Positions 1 through 7,237 of a stretch of DNA of 12,132 nucleotides are shown one piece after another. Each line of letters opens with the position of its first letter. Position 1 is the stretch's first letter. The translations under genes and the position numbers were made by a program. The notes under the pieces are model-generated. The model made no database searches, was not told the origin of the DNA, and saw only the letters and a program-made list of their open reading frames with translations. The DNA is from Mycobacteriaceae bacterium (GTDB lineage: Bacteria > Actinomycetota > Actinomycetes > Mycobacteriales > Mycobacteriaceae), in the NCBI GenBank assembly GCA_019242135.1, contig JAFAWC010000488.1, positions 1-12,132 on the forward strand, given 5' to 3'.

Positions 1-179
1 GTGATGTGTGTGCTCTCGTCCTTGAGGTAGAGCTCGACGTCGGCGCGCGACGACCACGCCGCGGGCAGCGGATAGCGCAGCAGATGCGTGTCTGCGCTGC
101 GCCGGGCGTCGGCCTCGATGAGTCGGACCGCGTTGTCCACCCACGCCCGCGGCCGGTCATGGGCCGCCGATCGGGTCAC
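1..179 (-). CDS. cds1: PLP-dependent cysteine desulfhydrase/synthase-like enzyme (Rv3684/Cds1-like), N-terminal fragment
   Basis: Only the first 59 codons lie in the window; the rest runs off the left edge. The frame starts with GTG at 179 and reads [20 protein letters not shown], later [10 protein letters not shown] and [12 protein letters not shown]. The KDESTHIT stretch resembles the start of the PLP-lysine region of fold-type II enzymes (cysteine synthase / cystathionine beta-synthase family), whose catalytic lysine would follow just outside. The position, next to the metallophosphoesterase and PonA2, matches Rv3684 of M. tuberculosis, which I recall being described as the H2S-producing L-cysteine desulfhydrase Cds1. 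The GTG start overlaps the stop codon of the upstream gene by 4 bp (GTGA, 176-179), so translation is probably coupled. The specific reaction is inferred from synteny and cannot be proved from this fragment. Confidence 0.8.
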   Translation of the reverse strand, partial: MTRSAAHDRPRAWVDNAVRLIEADARRSADTHLLRYPLPAAWSSRADVELYLKDESTHI

Positions 180-1132
180 CGCAGCGCTGCGGTCGAAGGC
201 GACCGTTGCGACTCCGCGGACAGACGAGGATCCCCCGTCGGGGCGGCGACGAGGGTCAGCAGCGTGGCTTCGGGCCGGCAGCAGAACCGCATTGGATGAA
301 ACGGCGACGTGCCGATGCCCGCAGACACGTGTAGGTGCATCCTCGTGCCCCACTTGGACGTGCCCTTCGCGCGCGACCGATCGAGACCGCAGTTGGTGAC
401 CAGCGCCCCGTAGAACGGCAGGCACAGCTGACCACCGTGGGTATGGCCGGCCAGCACCAGCTGGTATCCGTCGGCGGCGAACCGGTCAAGCACCCGCGGC
501 TCCGGCGAATGGGACAGCCCCAGCCGAACTTGCGCGGCCGGATTGGCGGGCCCGGCGATGGTGTCGTAGCGGTCGCGGTCGATGTGCGGGTCATCGACGC
601 CGGCCGCGGCGACCGTCAACCCGGCGACCTCCAGCTCCCGGCGTGTGTGCGTCATGTCCAGCCAACCGCGCTCGGTGAACGCCGCCCTGAGGTCCTGCCA
701 GGGCAGCGGCGTGCCGTGCGTGCGATGACCGGGATCGACCAGATAGTTGATCGGGTTCTTCATCCGTGGCCCGAAGTAGTCGTTGCTGCCGAACACGAAC
801 AACCCGGGCAGGCTCAGCAGGTCGCCCAGCGCCTGCACCACCGCGGGGACCGCCCGCGGGTGGGCCAGATTGTCGCCGGTGTTGACGACCAGGTCCGGTT
901 CCCACTTGGCCAGTTCATGAAGCCACGCCTGCTTGTGGCGCTGGTGCGGACGCATGTGGATGTCGCTGATGTGCAGCACCCGAAGCGGGGACGAGCCCGG
1001 CGCCAGCACCGGCATCGTCACTTCTCGGACCACGAAGGCGTTGCGTTCGACGATCGAGGCGTAGCCGAGCCCGGCCGTCGCCGAACCGCCGGCGATCCAG
1101 GCCGCTGTCTTGAGCACGGACGAGGAAGCCAT
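176..1132 (-). CDS. membrane-anchored metallophosphoesterase (Rv3683-like)
   Basis: A 318-residue calcineurin-like metallophosphoesterase of unknown substrate. Residues about 8-28 form one hydrophobic segment, probably an uncleaved signal anchor that places the enzyme on the outer membrane face. Metal-site motifs are visible in order: HISDIH (D57, H59), NTGDN (D87), GSNDYF (115-120), LSHSP (H208) and AGHTHGGQ (H230, H232). The third motif is usually GNH followed by D or E; here it is GSND, a notable variant. The open frame extends to 1228, but the extra 32 residues come from a tandem-repeat region and do not look like protein. ATG at 1132 gives the length I recall for Rv3683 (about 319 residues) and lies exactly 6 nt after a TACGCT box, which suggests a leaderless transcript. 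It lies downstream of ponA2 on the same strand and overlaps the next gene by 4 bp. Confidence 0.9.
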   Translation of the reverse strand: MASSSVLKTAAWIAGGSATAGLGYASIVERNAFVVREVTMPVLAPGSSPLRVLHISDIHMRPHQRHKQAWLHELAKWEPDLVVNTGDNLAHPRAVPAVVQALGDLLSLPGLFVFGSNDYFGPRMKNPINYLVDPGHRTHGTPLPWQDLRAAFTERGWLDMTHTRRELEVAGLTVAAAGVDDPHIDRDRYDTIAGPANPAAQVRLGLSHSPEPRVLDRFAADGYQLVLAGHTHGGQLCLPFYGALVTNCGLDRSRAKGTSKWGTRMHLHVSAGIGTSPFHPMRFCCRPEATLLTLVAAPTGDPRLSAESQRSPSTAALR

Positions 1133-1138
1133 ACGGGC

Positions 1139-1144
1139 AGCGTA
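1139..1144 (-). promoter_or_regulatory. putative -10 box for a leaderless metallophosphoesterase mRNA
   Basis: On the minus strand, TACGCT is followed by 6 nt and then the ATG at 1132. If the A of ATG is +1, the hexamer occupies -12 to -7, the standard spot for the mycobacterial TANNNT -10 element. No Shine-Dalgarno sequence precedes the ATG. No clear -35 hexamer is visible. This is inference from pattern only. Confidence 0.5.
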
Positions 1145-1183
1145 CTGTGCGCGCCGGCCGAAGCACCCGGCGAAAGCCCACGG

Positions 1184-1231
1184 CCGCGGTGCGGCCCATG
1201 TCACACGCCGCGGTGCGGCCCATGTCACCCA
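1184..1231. repeat. 24-bp tandem duplication, two copies
   Basis: Two adjacent 24-bp units (1184-1207 and 1208-1231) are identical over their first 21 bases; each contains CGGTGCGGCCCATGTCAC. They lie in the 115-bp gap between the end of ponA2 (1248) and the metallophosphoesterase start (1132), about 40-90 bp upstream of the proposed -10 box. They could be a regulatory direct repeat or a neutral replication-slippage duplication. Confidence 0.85.
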
Positions 1232-1247
1232 GCCGGGACGCGGACCA

Positions 1248-3689
1248 TTACGGCGGCGGCGTCGCTGCAGGCGGCGGCGGACCCAGCACCGGCACGGTGA
1301 TCGGCGGCAACCCCGGAATCTGGACGACCGTGGAGCCGACGACCGGCAACCCCGGCAACCCCGGCGGACTCCCGGCCGGCGGGGGTGGTGGCGGCGGTGG
1401 AATGCCGTTGCTGACGTTGATCGTGATCACCGCGCCGGGCACGGTCGTGCCACTCGGTGTGGTCCCAACGACGGTGCCGGAGGACGCCGTGCTGTTGACC
1501 GAAGCCGGCTGGTCGGCGACCGAGAATCCGCTGTCGTGCAGCCGTATCTTGGCCGTCTCCACGGTCAGCCCCGACACGCTGGGCACCTTGGACCCGGGCC
1601 CACCCTCGACGTACCGGGGATCGGTCGGCGGCAGCTTGACGTCACCGAAGTCGTTGGCGATCGGTTTCATCGCCTCGAACCAGGTGCGGGCGGGCTCGTT
1701 GCCGCCGTAGAGATTTCCCGATCCGCACTGCCGCAGCGGATAGGAGCACAGATCGGTCGGCGTGGGGGAGTCGTCGAAGATGTAGGCGGACCCGGCGTAG
1801 TTGTTCGTGAACCCGACGAACCCCGATGACCGATGGGCCTCCGTGGTCCCGGTCTTGCCGGACACTGGCAGGCTCCAGCCTGTCGAGCTGGCGGATGCCG
1901 CCGCGGTGCCGTTCGTCGCGTCCTTACTCAGCGCGTTCGCCAGCGTGTTGGCCAGCCCTTCGGGCACGACCTGCTCGCAGCCTTCCGTGGTGACCGGCAC
2001 CTCGTTGCCCTTGCGGTCGTAGATCTTGTCGATCGGGCTGGGCGGGCACCACACGCCTCCGGAGGCGAGAGTGGCTGCGACGTTCGACAGCTCGAGCGGA
2101 TTGAGCTCAAGGGGACCGAGCGTGAACGAACCGAGGTTTTGACGCTTGACGAAGTCGGCAAGGCTCTCGTTGCTCTGCGGGTCGTACGCCCGCGCGGTGC
2201 CCGGTTGGGCATAGGAGCGCAGGCCGAGCTTGACGGCCATGTCGACGGCGCGCGGCACGCCGATCAACTGAATCAGGCGGGCGAACGCGGTGTTCGGCGA
2301 TTGTGCCAGCGCATCGGTCACATTCATCGACCCGCGGTAGGTGCCGTCGTTTTGGACGCACCAGGTTTCCTTCGGGCACCCGCGGGCACCCCCGCTGCCC
2401 ATCCCCTTGGCTTCGAAGCGCCCCGGCACCTCGAGCGTCGCGTTGATGCCCATGCCCATGTCCAGCGCCGCGGCGGTGGTGAAGATTTTGAAGATCGATC
2501 CAGCCCCGTCACCGTCGAGCGTGAACGGCTGTGGCTGCACGGTCTCCCCGGCGTCGATGTTCAGCCCATAAGTGCGGTTGCTGGCCATCGCGAGGACTTG
2601 GTGAGAGTCCTTACCGGGCTTGATCACGCTCATCACGTCGGCGACTCCGTCGAGCGTCGGACTGGCGACGCTGTCGATGGCGTGTTTGACCGAATCCTGC
2701 ACCTTGGGATCCAGCGTGGTCTTGATCAGATAACCGCCGCGCGCCACCTGCTCCTTGCTGATGCCGGCTCGTGCCAGGTAGTCGAGCACGTAGTCACAGA
2801 AGAATGCGCGATTGCCGGCGGCGATGCATCCGCGGGGCAGCTGCTGGGACTGCGGCAGGATGCCCAACGGCTCGGCTTTGGCCGCACGCAACGCGTCTGC
2901 CTGTTCGGGCAGATTCTGGATCATGGTGTCCAGCACCAGATTCCGGCGTTGCAGGGCGCCATCGGGGTTCGTATAGGGATCCAGCGCGGTCGTCGACTGC
3001 ACCATCCCGGCCAGCAGCGCGGCCTGCTGCCAGTTCAGCTGGGACGCGTCGATGCCGAAGTAGGTCTGCGCGGCGTCCTGGATGCCGTACGCGCCGTTGC
3101 CGAACGACACCAGATTGAGGTAACGGGTGAGGATCTCGGGCTTTGAGAAGGTCTTGTCCAGCGTGAGCGCCATCCGGATCTCGCGCAGCTTGCGCGCGGG
3201 GGTGGTTTCCACCGCGGCGCGCCTCTCTGCGTCGGTCTGCGCGGTCACCAGCAGTTGGTAGTTCTTCACGTATTGCTGCTCGATGGTCGAGCCGCCTCGG
3301 GTCTGGGTGTCGCCGGATGCGTAGCCGGCCAGACCCGTCAGGGTGCCCTGCCAGTCGACGCCGTTGTGCTCAGCGAACCGTTTGTCCTCGATCGAGACGA
3401 TCGCCAGTTTCATCGTGTCGGCGATCTGGTCACTCGTCACTTCGAATCGGCGCTGGGTGTAGAGCCAGGCGATCGGGTTGCCCGCCGCGTCGACCATTGT
3501 CGAGACCTGGGGAACCTCGCCCTCCACCAATTGCGCCGAGCCGTTGGCCACCACGTCGGAGGCCCGGTTGGACATCAATCCGAGGCCGCCGGCGAACGGA
3601 AACATGATCGCCGCCACCACCACACCCGCGAGGAGACAGCACCACGCCAACTTCACGACCGTTCTACCGGTCGGCGGGCGCTCCGACAT
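1248..3689 (-). CDS. ponA2: bifunctional class A penicillin-binding protein PonA2
   Basis: An 813-residue class A PBP that polymerises and crosslinks peptidoglycan at the outer membrane face. Order of parts: short cytoplasmic N-terminus; membrane anchor about 12-37; GT51 transglycosylase with EDKRF (catalytic E101) and GGSTIEQQ (132-139); transpeptidase with SIFK (nucleophile S398, K401), SPN (464-466) and KTG (612-614); one PASTA domain about 702-761; and a proline-rich C-terminal tail with a run of eight prolines. Length and sequence agree with Rv3682 (810 residues as I recall). The frame is open up to 3749, but the ATG at 3689 matches the known N-terminus (MSERPPTG) and the longer version adds a basic, non-conserved stretch. 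No Shine-Dalgarno is visible; a TAGTCT box lies 7 nt upstream. It is divergent from whiB4. PonA2 is known to support survival in non-replicating and stress conditions. Confidence 0.96.
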   Translation of the reverse strand: MSERPPTGRTVVKLAWCCLLAGVVVAAIMFPFAGGLGLMSNRASDVVANGSAQLVEGEVPQVSTMVDAAGNPIAWLYTQRRFEVTSDQIADTMKLAIVSIEDKRFAEHNGVDWQGTLTGLAGYASGDTQTRGGSTIEQQYVKNYQLLVTAQTDAERRAAVETTPARKLREIRMALTLDKTFSKPEILTRYLNLVSFGNGAYGIQDAAQTYFGIDASQLNWQQAALLAGMVQSTTALDPYTNPDGALQRRNLVLDTMIQNLPEQADALRAAKAEPLGILPQSQQLPRGCIAAGNRAFFCDYVLDYLARAGISKEQVARGGYLIKTTLDPKVQDSVKHAIDSVASPTLDGVADVMSVIKPGKDSHQVLAMASNRTYGLNIDAGETVQPQPFTLDGDGAGSIFKIFTTAAALDMGMGINATLEVPGRFEAKGMGSGGARGCPKETWCVQNDGTYRGSMNVTDALAQSPNTAFARLIQLIGVPRAVDMAVKLGLRSYAQPGTARAYDPQSNESLADFVKRQNLGSFTLGPLELNPLELSNVAATLASGGVWCPPSPIDKIYDRKGNEVPVTTEGCEQVVPEGLANTLANALSKDATNGTAAASASSTGWSLPVSGKTGTTEAHRSSGFVGFTNNYAGSAYIFDDSPTPTDLCSYPLRQCGSGNLYGGNEPARTWFEAMKPIANDFGDVKLPPTDPRYVEGGPGSKVPSVSGLTVETAKIRLHDSGFSVADQPASVNSTASSGTVVGTTPSGTTVPGAVITINVSNGIPPPPPPPPAGSPPGLPGLPVVGSTVVQIPGLPPITVPVLGPPPPAATPPP

Positions 3690-3696
3690 GTCGTAC

Positions 3697-3702
3697 AGAC
3701 TA
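3697..3702 (-). promoter_or_regulatory. candidate -10 box for ponA2
   Basis: Minus-strand TAGTCT is followed by 7 nt and then the ponA2 ATG at 3689. This fits the TANNNT pattern with a spacer one base longer than in the other leaderless candidates here. No Shine-Dalgarno sequence lies between. The call is weak, as a single hexamer match can occur by chance. Confidence 0.3.
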
Positions 3703-3858
3703 CTGACCGCTCCGGCACTGGCTCGGGCCGGCGAGTTTGCCCGCCTCAACCGGCGCGCGGAGAGTGTTTGCGCAGCGTAATTGGCATGTGCGTCAATGCC
3801 GACCTTCGGCGGCGACTACTGCAAACATCGACGGCGATTGGGCGATTTCAACGGGACT

Positions 3859-3870
3859 GCACGGCCGTGC
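3859..3870. repeat. perfect 12-bp palindrome GCACGGCCGTGC
   Basis: A self-complementary 12-mer followed on the plus strand by an A7 tract (3873-3878 and neighbours). It has no loop, and the A tract sits on the wrong side to make a rho-independent terminator on either strand, so an operator for a dimeric regulator is the more natural reading. It lies about 165 bp upstream of whiB4 and 170 bp upstream of ponA2. Confidence 0.5.
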
Positions 3871-4020
3871 CAAAAAAACCGGTACCAAACTGTTGCGCAA
3901 ACGATACCTGACCACCTAGTTTGTACAAGAAGTGCGATATAGGTAACAAAAGCCTGCACAGTGTGGCGTAGATCGCATTACGGATCTCGTCGGGACGCTC
4001 GCCGTGAGGCGGCAATTGAG

Positions 4021-4026
4021 AAGGAG
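4021..4026 (+). promoter_or_regulatory. whiB4 ribosome binding site
   Basis: AAGGAG lies 7 nt before GTG at 4034. This strong Shine-Dalgarno sequence decides the whiB4 start in favour of 4034 over the in-frame GTG at 4004, which would overlap it. Confidence 0.8.
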
Positions 4027-4033
4027 AACGCCG

Positions 4034-4387
4034 GTGTCAGGTAATCGTCCCGCCGCCCGAAGGATGACGTCAAGTTCAGGACCAGGATCCGTTCACGGCG
4101 CGGCCGCCGAGGCCCGCATCGCCTGGGTGTCTCAGGCCCGTTGTCGTGCCTCTGACCCCGACGAACTGTTCGTTCGCGGCGCGGCGCAGCGCAAGGCAGC
4201 GGTGATCTGCAGGCACTGTCCCGTCATCGCGGAATGCGGGGCGGACGCGCTGGACAACCGGGTCGAGTTCGGCGTCTGGGGCGGCATGACCGAACGGCAG
4301 CGTCGCGCCCTGCTCAAGCAGCACCCCGAGGTGGTTTCCTGGGCGGAGTTCTTCGCCGCTCAGCGCAAACACCGCAGCGCGGTCTGA
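4034..4387 (+). CDS. whiB4: WhiB-family iron-sulfur regulator WhiB4
   Basis: A 117-residue WhiB protein. Four cysteines, C37, C59, C62 and C68, give the C-X21-C-X2-C-X5-C pattern that binds a [4Fe-4S] cluster. The WhiB turn motif GVWGG is at 80-84, followed by the basic C-terminal region TERQRRALLKQ and a K/R-rich end that would contact DNA. ICRHCPV and GVWGGMTERQRRALLKQHPEVVSW match Rv3681c, which senses O2/NO and redox state and controls antioxidant functions in M. tuberculosis. The GTG start is set by AAGGAG 7 nt upstream. The gene is divergent from ponA2 and convergent with bagB, whose stop is only 17 bp away. No clear terminator is seen between them; a weak CGCG-N7-CGCG stem spans the gap. 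Confidence 0.95.
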   Translation: MSGNRPAARRMTSSSGPGSVHGAAAEARIAWVSQARCRASDPDELFVRGAAQRKAAVICRHCPVIAECGADALDNRVEFGVWGGMTERQRRALLKQHPEVVSWAEFFAAQRKHRSAV

Positions 4388-4404
4388 GAACCGCTTCGCG
4401 CAAA

Positions 4405-5571
4405 TTACGCGGCGTTCGCTGGAGTGAGCTGATCAGCGATCGCCCGCAGCGCTTCGAGGTCTGACACGTCGAACGGCAGCGAGGGCACGCCGACGATCGG
4501 CACCTGGGGATTGGCGCCGGTGAAGCGCGACAGCAGCCGCACCTCCCGCTTGGCGGTGAGGCCTCGGTCGGCATGGATCCGCAGCACCGCCGCGGCCAGC
4601 GAGTCGGGGTCGTCGGCCTCCAGGTCCTCCGCCGCGTCGACCGCGCGTTCGACGTGCAGCTCCGACAGCGTCGGATGGGTGCGGTTGAGGATCATCCCCG
4701 CCAGCGGCATCCTCTCCTGGGAGAGGCGGTCGACGAAGAATGACGCTTCGCGCAACGCGTCGGGTTCGGCCGCCGACACCACGACGAATTGGGTGCCCCG
4801 TCGCTTCAGCAACGCGTATGTCCGGTCAGCCTTTTCTCGGAAGCCGCCGAATGTCGAGTCCAGCGACTGGACGAAGGCCGACGCGTCGGAGAGCATTTGC
4901 GAGCCGAGCACCGTCGACAACGCCCGCATCGCCAGCCCTACCGCGCCGGTGACCAGGCGCCCGATCCCGCGCCCCGGTGCCAGCAGCAGCCGCCACAGTC
5001 GGCCATCCATGAAGCTACCCAGGCGCTTTGGCGCATCGAGGAAGTCCAACGCGTTGCGGGACGGCGGCGTGTCCACCACGATCAAATCCCACTTGTCTTG
5101 GGACACAAGCTGTCCCAGCTTCTCCATCGCCATGTACTCCTGTGTGCCTGCCAGCGACGTGGCGACGGTCTGGTAAAATTGGTTGTCCAGGATCGCTTGC
5201 GCCCGTCCGGGTCCGGAGTACTCGACGACCATCTCGTCGAACGTGCGACGCATATCGAGCATCATCGCGTGCAACTCGCCGTTGACCTCGGGGCCCAACG
5301 GCACCCGTTGCGGCGAATTGCCGAGGTCATCGATGCCGAGGGCCTGCGCCAGCCGGCGGGCCGGGTCAATGGTCAACACCACCACGGTGCGTCCGTATTC
5401 AGCTGCCCGAAGTGCCATCGCGGCCGCGGCGGTGGTCTTTCCGACACCGCCCGCGCCGCAGCAGACCACTACCCGGTTGGACCTGTCGGCCAGGATCGCG
5501 CCCATGTCCAGCGCCGGCGGCGGTGCGTGTCCCGCTCCGACTCGGCGGCCCTGGGACTGCGGCGTGCTCAT
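4405..5571 (-). CDS. bagB: Get3/ArsA-like ATPase BagB (Rv3680-like)
   Basis: A 388-residue cytoplasmic P-loop ATPase of the ArsA/Get3 (SIMIBI) family. Visible motifs: P-loop GAGGVGKTT at 39-47, switch [11 protein letters not shown] with D69, and switch II/Walker [14 protein letters not shown] at 166-177. The second P-loop position is Ala40, where deviant Walker A proteins normally carry the signature lysine (GKGGVGKT). The first 25 residues are a variable proline-rich extension. No CXXC zinc motif of the Get3 type is seen. The gene overlaps bagA by 4 bp (ATGA, 5568-5571), so the two are translated together. In M. tuberculosis, Rv3679 and Rv3680 were described as Bacterial Get3-like A and B, acting together in stress and glycerol tolerance. 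There is no evidence here for arsenite transport; the older name 'anion transporter ATPase' comes from homology only. Confidence 0.92.
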   Translation of the reverse strand: MSTPQSQGRRVGAGHAPPPALDMGAILADRSNRVVVCCGAGGVGKTTAAAAMALRAAEYGRTVVVLTIDPARRLAQALGIDDLGNSPQRVPLGPEVNGELHAMMLDMRRTFDEMVVEYSGPGRAQAILDNQFYQTVATSLAGTQEYMAMEKLGQLVSQDKWDLIVVDTPPSRNALDFLDAPKRLGSFMDGRLWRLLLAPGRGIGRLVTGAVGLAMRALSTVLGSQMLSDASAFVQSLDSTFGGFREKADRTYALLKRRGTQFVVVSAAEPDALREASFFVDRLSQERMPLAGMILNRTHPTLSELHVERAVDAAEDLEADDPDSLAAAVLRIHADRGLTAKREVRLLSRFTGANPQVPIVGVPSLPFDVSDLEALRAIADQLTPANAA

Positions 5572-6587
5572 CGAACCCCCTGTCGGCCAAGCTCCTCGGC
5601 CATCTCATACAAGCTGCCCAGATCGACACCGTCGCCGATGTTGGGCAGCTCGAGCCGCGGCACCTTGATCGCGTCGAGCTGCTCGGCGGCCTCGGCGCGG
5701 GCCTTCAGTCGGGTGGCGTGCTGGATGGTCTCGGTGAGCAGCCCGGCGAAGTCGGCGTCGGAGAGCTTGACCCCGGCCTTCGTCAGCGCCGCTCGAACGG
5801 CGTCGGCGTCCACGTCCCCCTCGGCGGCCTTGGCAAGGTCGTCGGGCCCCAGGTAGACGGGCAGGGTCCGGTTCACGACCACGCTGCCCACCGGCAGCTC
5901 CATCTTGTGCAGCTCGTCGATCGCCTCGACGGTCTCCTGCATCGGCAACGCCTCCAGCAGCGTCACTATGTGGATCGCCGTCTGGTCGGAATGCAGCAGC
6001 TTCACCACGCCCTCGGCCTGCGAATGCACCGGCCCGCCCTTCGCGAGGTCGGAGACCGCCTTGGTGACGTCCAGGAACCTAGCGATCCGCCCAGTCGGCG
6101 GAGAGTCCACGACCACCGCGTCGTAGGCCGGCAGCCGCGCCTTGTCGGCACGCACCACGGTCTCCTTGATCTTGCCGGTCAACAACACGTCGCGCAGACC
6201 GGGTGCAATCGTCGTGGCGAATTCGACCGCGCCGATGCGTCGCATCGCCCGACCCGCCAGCCCCAGGTTGTAGAACATGTCGAGGTACTCCAGGAACGCG
6301 GCCTCGATGTCGATGGCCAGCGCGTTGACCTGCCCGCCGCGCTCGGCCGTCGCGATCTTAATTTCCTGGTAGGGCAGTGGCGGAACGTCGAACAGCTGCG
6401 CGATGCCCTGGCGACCCTCGACTTCGATGAGCAGCACCTTGCGCCCGCCGGCGGCCAGCGCCAGCGCAAGCGCCGCCGCGATCGTCGATTTGCCGGTGCC
6501 CCCTTTTCCGGTTACGAAGTGCAAGCGTGCGTCCCGAAGCCGCGCAGGCCAGCCGACCTCGGGTCCTGCTTCGCGGGTGGTTGCCAC
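5568..6587 (-). CDS. bagA: Get3/ArsA-like ATPase BagA (Rv3679-like)
   Basis: A 339-residue partner of BagB. The deviant Walker [10 protein letters not shown] lies at 27-35 with the signature lysine K28, and the switch II motif [15 protein letters not shown] at 159-173. Where Get3 and BagB have the switch I motif (T/S)DPA, this protein reads IEVEGRQG (54-61), so the catalytic Asp-Pro is replaced by Glu57-Gly58. The frame is open to 6755 but that extension is antisense to the DUF4177 gene. GTG at 6587 gives [20 protein letters not shown], matching Rv3679 in start and length (about 340). No usable Shine-Dalgarno spacing exists: AGGA directly abuts the GTG. TACGAT lies at -12 to -7, so the mRNA is probably leaderless. 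Its divergent neighbour starts 33 bp away. Confidence 0.93.
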   Translation of the reverse strand: MATTREAGPEVGWPARLRDARLHFVTGKGGTGKSTIAAALALALAAGGRKVLLIEVEGRQGIAQLFDVPPLPYQEIKIATAERGGQVNALAIDIEAAFLEYLDMFYNLGLAGRAMRRIGAVEFATTIAPGLRDVLLTGKIKETVVRADKARLPAYDAVVVDSPPTGRIARFLDVTKAVSDLAKGGPVHSQAEGVVKLLHSDQTAIHIVTLLEALPMQETVEAIDELHKMELPVGSVVVNRTLPVYLGPDDLAKAAEGDVDADAVRAALTKAGVKLSDADFAGLLTETIQHATRLKARAEAAEQLDAIKVPRLELPNIGDGVDLGSLYEMAEELGRQGVR

Positions 6588-6593
6588 TCCTGA

Positions 6594-6599
6594 ATCGTA
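6594..6599 (-). promoter_or_regulatory. putative -10 box for a leaderless bagAB mRNA
   Basis: Minus-strand TACGAT followed by 6 nt (TCAGGA) and GTG at 6587. With the G of GTG as +1, the hexamer is at -12 to -7. The whole promoter must share the 33-bp gap, and any -35 contacts would fall near or inside the start of the divergent gene. Confidence 0.55.
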
Positions 6600-6607
6600 G
6601 TCATGGC

Positions 6608-6613
6608 TACTGT
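6608..6613 (+). promoter_or_regulatory. candidate -10 box for the DUF4177-ridA-MBL run
   Basis: Plus-strand TACTGT lies 7 nt before ATG at 6621. This suggests a leaderless or very short-leader transcript and favours the 6621 ATG over the in-frame ATG at 6603. It is a single weak match. Confidence 0.35.
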
Positions 6614-6620
6614 TGCATCC

Positions 6621-6782
6621 ATGACCGAACCGACCCGATGGGAGTACGCAACCGTCCCGCTGCTCACCCACGCCACCAAGCAGATCCTCGATCAGTGGGG
6701 CGCCGACGGGTGGGAGCTTGTCGCCGTGCTCCCGGGCCCCACCGGCGAGCAGCACGTGGCATACCTCAAGCGGCCAAAATGA
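6621..6782 (+). CDS. DUF4177-like small protein (Rv3678A-like)
   Basis: A 53-residue protein. The core RWEYATVPLLTH, then WGADGWELVAVLP and HVAYLKRP, fits the small DUF4177-type fold, in which a WEY strand is followed by a helix, a (D/E)GWEL(V/I) strand and a closing AYLKR strand. It has no signal peptide or membrane segment and is probably cytoplasmic; its function is unknown. An in-frame ATG at 6603 would add six residues, but 6621 matches the typical N-terminus. The stop overlaps the ridA start by 4 bp (ATGA, 6779-6782), so the two are coupled. It is divergent from bagA, with 33 bp between the start codons. Position and sequence match the small gene annotated as Rv3678A in M. tuberculosis. 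Confidence 0.85.
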   Translation: MTEPTRWEYATVPLLTHATKQILDQWGADGWELVAVLPGPTGEQHVAYLKRPK

Positions 6783-7237
6783 CCGCCTCGGCCCGGCTTG
6801 CCGAGCTCGGCATCGAGCTGCCGACGGCGGCCGCGCCGCTGGCGGCCTACGTGCCGGCCGTCCGCACCGGCAATCTGGTCTTCACCGCGGGCCAGCTGCC
6901 CACGGTGTCGGGCGACTTGACCGCCACCGGCAAGGTAGGCCGTGACGTGAGACCGGAAGTCGCCAAGACACTGGCGCGAACATGTGCCCTGAACGCGTTG
7001 GCCGCCATCGATGCCCTCGTCGGGATCGACGCGATCACCCGCGTGGTCAAAGTCGTCGGATATGTCGCGTCGGCACCGGGATTCACCGGCGAGCCGGGAG
7101 TGATCAACGGCGCATCGGAACTGTTCGCCGAGATCTTCGGCGACGACGCCGCCGCGCACGCGCGATCCGCAATCGGGGTGGCCGAGTTGCCGCTGGGCGC
7201 CCCCGTCGAGGTCGAGGTCATCGTCGAGGTCCAGTGA
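6779..7237 (+). CDS. RidA/YjgF/YER057c/UK114 family protein (Rv3678c-like)
   Basis: A 152-residue single-domain protein of the RidA superfamily, normally a trimer that hydrolyses reactive enamine/imine intermediates in the cytosol. Family landmarks are GNLVFTAGQLP (31-41), the helix around CALNALAAIDA, and the C-terminal ARSAIGVAELPLGAPVEVEVI with the conserved arginine R129 that binds the substrate carboxylate in active members. At about 150 residues it is longer than classical RidA (about 128) and belongs to the longer subgroup often annotated as L-PSP endoribonuclease; deaminase activity is therefore not certain. The open frame extends upstream to 6527, but ATG 6779 overlaps the preceding stop (ATGA) and gives the family N-terminus. 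The stop at 7235-7237 runs into a short TGATG-linked mini-ORF before the MBL gene. Confidence 0.92.
   Translation: MTASARLAELGIELPTAAAPLAAYVPAVRTGNLVFTAGQLPTVSGDLTATGKVGRDVRPEVAKTLARTCALNALAAIDALVGIDAITRVVKVVGYVASAPGFTGEPGVINGASELFAEIFGDDAAAHARSAIGVAELPLGAPVEVEVIVEVQ

Larger units (their letters stand above)
3690..4033. other. ponA2-whiB4 divergent intergenic region
   Basis: This 344-bp region has no convincing gene; short frames through it lack family resemblance and a good start. It is less GC-rich than its surroundings from about 3840 to 3985. It holds several small palindromes: GGCAT-N8-ATGCC (3783-3800), GCACGGCCGTGC (3859-3870), TTGCGCAA (3893-3900) and TTGTACAA (3921-3928). GTTTGCGCA at 3766-3774 recurs inverted at 3894-3902. 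Weak whiB4 promoter candidates are TTGCGC-N18-TAGTTT (3893-3922) and TTGTAC-N17-TAACAA (3921-3949). Their transcripts would carry leaders of roughly 75-105 nt. None of these is strong enough to call with confidence. Confidence 0.6.

Noticed and set aside
1365..1405. GGC/GGT-rich low-complexity DNA that might be a microsatellite
   Set aside because: It is the coding sequence of the PonA2 proline-rich tail read from the other strand; proline codons explain it.
335..3146. Long plus-strand open frames (321 aa at 335-1300 and 437 aa at 1833-3146)
   Set aside because: They are antisense to the metallophosphoesterase and ponA2, rich in R/G/H/Q as expected for GC-rich shadow frames, and show no family motifs.
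3859..3879. Rho-independent terminator at the GCACGGCCGTGC palindrome with its A tract
   Set aside because: There is no loop, and on the strand where the tract would be U it precedes the stem instead of following it.
3921..3930. TTGTACAA as a phage or recombination core site
   Set aside because: It is an isolated 8-bp palindrome with no integrase, flanking arm sites or mobile genes nearby.
3962..3977. Possible CRP site upstream of whiB4 (TGTG-N8-CGCA)
   Set aside because: Only the left half matches TGTGA-N6-TCACA; the fifth base and the right half deviate, so it is not distinguishable from chance.
4388..4404. Terminator between convergent whiB4 and bagB
   Set aside because: Only a 4-bp CGCG stem around a 7-nt loop, too weak to call.
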